A stretch of DNA of 35,784 nt, from assembly GCF_001182895.1 (NCBI RefSeq), contig NZ_LFQR01000089.1, positions 1 to 35,784 on the forward strand. The letters are read 5' to 3'. The notes under the pieces were generated by a model, which worked only from the letters and a program-made list of their open reading frames with translations, searched no databases and was not told the origin of the DNA. The stretch is from Frateuria defendens. GTDB lineage: Bacteria; Pseudomonadota; Gammaproteobacteria; Xanthomonadales; Rhodanobacteraceae. A program made the position numbers and the translations under genes. Below, one piece after another: positions 33,737-35,784 of the stretch (the first letter of the stretch is position 1; the number at the start of each line of letters is the position of its first letter).

Positions 33737-33766
33737 TTGCAGGGACGGCAAATGGACGTCCATACT
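33737..33766 (+). promoter_or_regulatory. Possible promoter of the first DUF1684 gene
   Basis: TTGCAG (33737-33742), an 18-base spacer and CATACT (33761-33766). Predicted start near 33773, about 20 bases before the ATG at 33794. Confidence 0.45.
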
Positions 33767-33793
33767 CGGGCCCTCGTTCTGCTGGGGGCCGCC

Positions 33794-34729
33794 ATGTTGC
33801 GTACCGCCGTTCTAGCCTTTGCCCTGAGCCTTGGAGTCGCCGCCGTGCATGCCGAGTCGCCCGCCGTCGCCGATGCCGCGGCCTACACCCACGAGATCGA
33901 GCAGTGGCGCAGCGCCCGCGTCGGCCGCCTCACCGCGCCGAACGGCTGGCTGAGCCTGATCGGCCTGGAATGGCTGAAGGAGGGCGCCAACCGCGTGGGC
34001 AGCGCCGCCGGTAACGACATCGTGCTGAAGGCCGGCCCCGCGCACCTGGGCGCGGTGACGCTGGAGAAGGACGGCACCGTGCGCATCGCGCTGGCCAAGG
34101 ACAGCGGCGCCACCGTCGACGGCAAGCCGGTGGCCGAGGCCGTGCTGGTGGACGACATGCACGTCAAGGGCGACGCCGCGCCGACCACGGTGCGCTTCGG
34201 CGAGGCCAACTTCTTCGTGATCGACCGCGACGGCCGCAAGGCGCTGCGCGTGAAGGACGCGAACGCGGCCCCGCGCCAGCATTTCCTGGGCCTCGACTAC
34301 TTCCCCATCGATCCGTCCTGGCACATCGTCGCCGACTGGGTGCCGTTCGTGCCGGCGCACAAGCTGGAGATCGGCAACGTGCTCGGCACCGTGGACAAGG
34401 TGGACGTGCCGGGCAAGGCAGTGTTCGTGCGCGAGGGCCACACCTACGAACTGCAGCCGTACCAGGAGGAGCCGGGCGGCGAGCTGTTCTTCGTGCTGGC
34501 CGACCGCACCTCCGGCAAGGAAACCTACGGCGCCGCGCGCTTCCTCTACGCCGCGCTGCCGGCCGGCGGGCTGGGCAAGCCGGGCAAGGTGGTGCTCGAT
34601 TTCAACAAGGCCTACAACCCGCCGTGCGCCTTCACGCCCTACGCCACCTGCCCGCTGGCGCCGCCGGAGAACCGGCTGGACCTGCGCGTGACCGCGGGCG
34701 AGAAGAAGTACCGCGGCGGGCACCACTGA
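33794..34729 (+). CDS. DUF1684 domain protein, exported (paralogue 1)
   Basis: A 311-aa protein of unknown function. A signal peptide (about 1-20, ending AVHA) indicates export. The DUF1684 blocks are complete: NGWLSLIGLEWLKEG, an FHA-like beta region, LDYFPIDPSWHI, FFVLADRTSGKETYGAARFLY, and the Cys-containing signature NPPCAFTPYATCPLAPPENRL. The two Cys, 9 residues apart, could form a disulfide. ATG 33794 is favoured by the signal peptide and the promoter upstream; ATG 33752 has AGGGA upstream but would overlap that promoter. Followed 59 bases later by a paralogue. Confidence 0.85.
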   Translation: MLRTAVLAFALSLGVAAVHAESPAVADAAAYTHEIEQWRSARVGRLTAPNGWLSLIGLEWLKEGANRVGSAAGNDIVLKAGPAHLGAVTLEKDGTVRIALAKDSGATVDGKPVAEAVLVDDMHVKGDAAPTTVRFGEANFFVIDRDGRKALRVKDANAAPRQHFLGLDYFPIDPSWHIVADWVPFVPAHKLEIGNVLGTVDKVDVPGKAVFVREGHTYELQPYQEEPGGELFFVLADRTSGKETYGAARFLYAALPAGGLGKPGKVVLDFNKAYNPPCAFTPYATCPLAPPENRLDLRVTAGEKKYRGGHH

Positions 34730-34788
34730 GCGTGGCCGGGTGGCGTTCGGTTGCAGTGGGCAGGGCGGCGCTTTCCGCTTTCCGCGCG

Positions 34789-35769
34789 ATGCCGGCGCCG
34801 GGCATCCGGTGCGAGGCACCGTGTCGCGCGCGGCCCGGTCGCGGCTTGGGGCGGCGCCTCGCGGGGGCGGCCGCCTTCGCCGTCGCGCTGCTTGCCGGGT
34901 GGCCGCCCATGCCGGCGCATGCGGACGCCGCCGACAGCGCGGCCTACGTGCGGCAGGTCGAGCAGGCGCGCGCCGCGCGCGTCGAGGCGCTGCGCCGCGC
35001 GGACGGCTATCTCACCCTGACCGCCTCCGGCTGGCTGGAGCCGGGCGACAACGCCGTCGGCGCCGCCTCGGACAACCGCTTCCAGGTGCCCGGCGCACCG
35101 GCGCACCTGGGCGTGCTGCACCTGTCCGCCGATGGCGCGGTGACACTGCGCACCGTGGGCGGAACGACGGTCACGGTGGACGGCAAGCCGGCGACGGCCG
35201 CATCGATGCGGACGCAGGGCGCGCAGGAGGAGGGCGCGCCGACCCGCGCCTATTTCGGTCCCGGGCGCTACCTGTACGTGGTGGAGACCGGCACGCTGCG
35301 CGGCCTGCGGGTGAAGGACAACGCCGCGCCGCTGCGCGCGCACTTCCCCGGTTTCGACTATTTCCCGGTGGACCCATCGTGGCGCATCGAGGCGCAGTGG
35401 CGGCCGTTCGGCGCGCCGCACGTGCTCAAGCTCGCCAACGTCGCCGGCGCGGAGAGCGACGAGCCGGTGGCCGGCCGCGCGGTGTTCGAGCGCGACGGCC
35501 AGCGCTACGTGCTGACGCCGATGGAGGAGGACGGCCGCCTGTTCTTCGTCTTCAGCGACCGCACCGCCGGCAGGCTCACCTACGGCGGCGCGCGCTTCCT
35601 CTATGCGGCGCTGCCGAAGGACGGCAAGCTGCTGCTGGATTTCAACCTGGCCGAGAACCCGCCCTGCGCGATCACGCCCCACGTGGTCTGCCCGCTGGCG
35701 CCGCCGGAGAATCGCCTGGGCGTGGCGGTGACGGCGGGCGAGAAGAAGTTCGCCGGAGCCGGGCACTAG
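34789..35769 (+). CDS. DUF1684 domain protein, exported (paralogue 2, diverged)
   Basis: A 326-aa paralogue of the preceding gene. The C-terminal half is well kept (FDYFPVDPSWRI, FFVFSDRTAGRLTYGGARFLY, NPPCAITPHVVCPLAPPENRL with both Cys), while the N-terminal signature is altered (DGYLTLTASGWLEPG in place of NGWLSLIGLEWLKEG) and the region before it is Arg-rich with a hydrophobic stretch (about 27-37) ending at PAHA. The start is uncertain: ATG 34789 has no clear ribosome-binding site and gives an unusually long, basic signal region. Function unknown. Confidence 0.8.
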   Translation: MPAPGIRCEAPCRARPGRGLGRRLAGAAAFAVALLAGWPPMPAHADAADSAAYVRQVEQARAARVEALRRADGYLTLTASGWLEPGDNAVGAASDNRFQVPGAPAHLGVLHLSADGAVTLRTVGGTTVTVDGKPATAASMRTQGAQEEGAPTRAYFGPGRYLYVVETGTLRGLRVKDNAAPLRAHFPGFDYFPVDPSWRIEAQWRPFGAPHVLKLANVAGAESDEPVAGRAVFERDGQRYVLTPMEEDGRLFFVFSDRTAGRLTYGGARFLYAALPKDGKLLLDFNLAENPPCAITPHVVCPLAPPENRLGVAVTAGEKKFAGAGH

Positions 35770-35784
35770 TGTGGTGTCTCAGAA

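Overview
The window (about 36 kb, very GC-rich, near 70% by eye) is a stretch of conserved core chromosome from a gammaproteobacterium, most likely Xanthomonadales and perhaps Rhodanobacteraceae (Dyella/Rhodanobacter/Frateuria-like). That placement is inference from gene content, GC content and gene order (phoB-phoR-ppk1-ppx, queG/nnr-tsaE-amidase-mutL, dapA-lipoprotein, PhoH2-Bcp-GcvR, NAD-type isocitrate dehydrogenase). I see no prophage, insertion sequence, integrase, CRISPR array or classical defence locus.

Layout. 168-9316 (minus strand): a run reading phoB, phoR, ppk1, ppx, exported cyclophilin, lpxH, preceded by the periplasmic M48 protease bepA. It joins phosphate sensing, polyphosphate synthesis and breakdown, and lipid A synthesis. 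9434-12543 (plus): grxC overlapping an AhpD-like CMD protein, an NAD-type isocitrate dehydrogenase, and a membrane-anchored AraC-type regulator. 12550-18166 (minus): a serine beta-lactamase-like hydrolase, lpxO, a PIN-PhoH ATPase, a Bcp/PrxQ peroxiredoxin and gcvR. 18293-19812 (plus): dapA and a short BamC-like lipoprotein, converging on fdxA (minus). A tRNA-Glu(CTC) gene on the minus strand follows. 20830-26651 (plus): pcnB-folK-panB-panC-panD-pgi, a cofactor-biosynthesis group (folate and pantothenate) plus a glycolytic gene. 26690-33618: queG (minus) diverges from nnr-tsaE-amiC-mutL (plus), the same block as in E. coli except that miaA-hfq do not follow mutL. 33794-35769: two tandem DUF1684 paralogues.

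No gene cassette looks like a wholly new system. The unusual signals are regulatory or small. (1) Several genes have a -10-like hexamer 6-7 bases before the ATG and no Shine-Dalgarno, predicting leaderless mRNAs; the divergent queG/nnr pair shows this in mirror image. (2) gcvR and dapA diverge from an 8-bp inverted repeat, and both begin with TTG. (3) A 26-codon ORF with a perfect AGGAGG lies upstream of a peroxiredoxin that has lost the usual resolving cysteines. (4) A strong minus-strand terminator between tsaE and amiC has no gene to terminate. (5) A perfect-period 22-nt tandem repeat lies between REP-like palindromes near the tRNA. (6) The two adjacent DUF1684 paralogues have diverged unequally.

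High GC content produces long open frames on the strand opposite most genes; these were judged to be shadows and left out.
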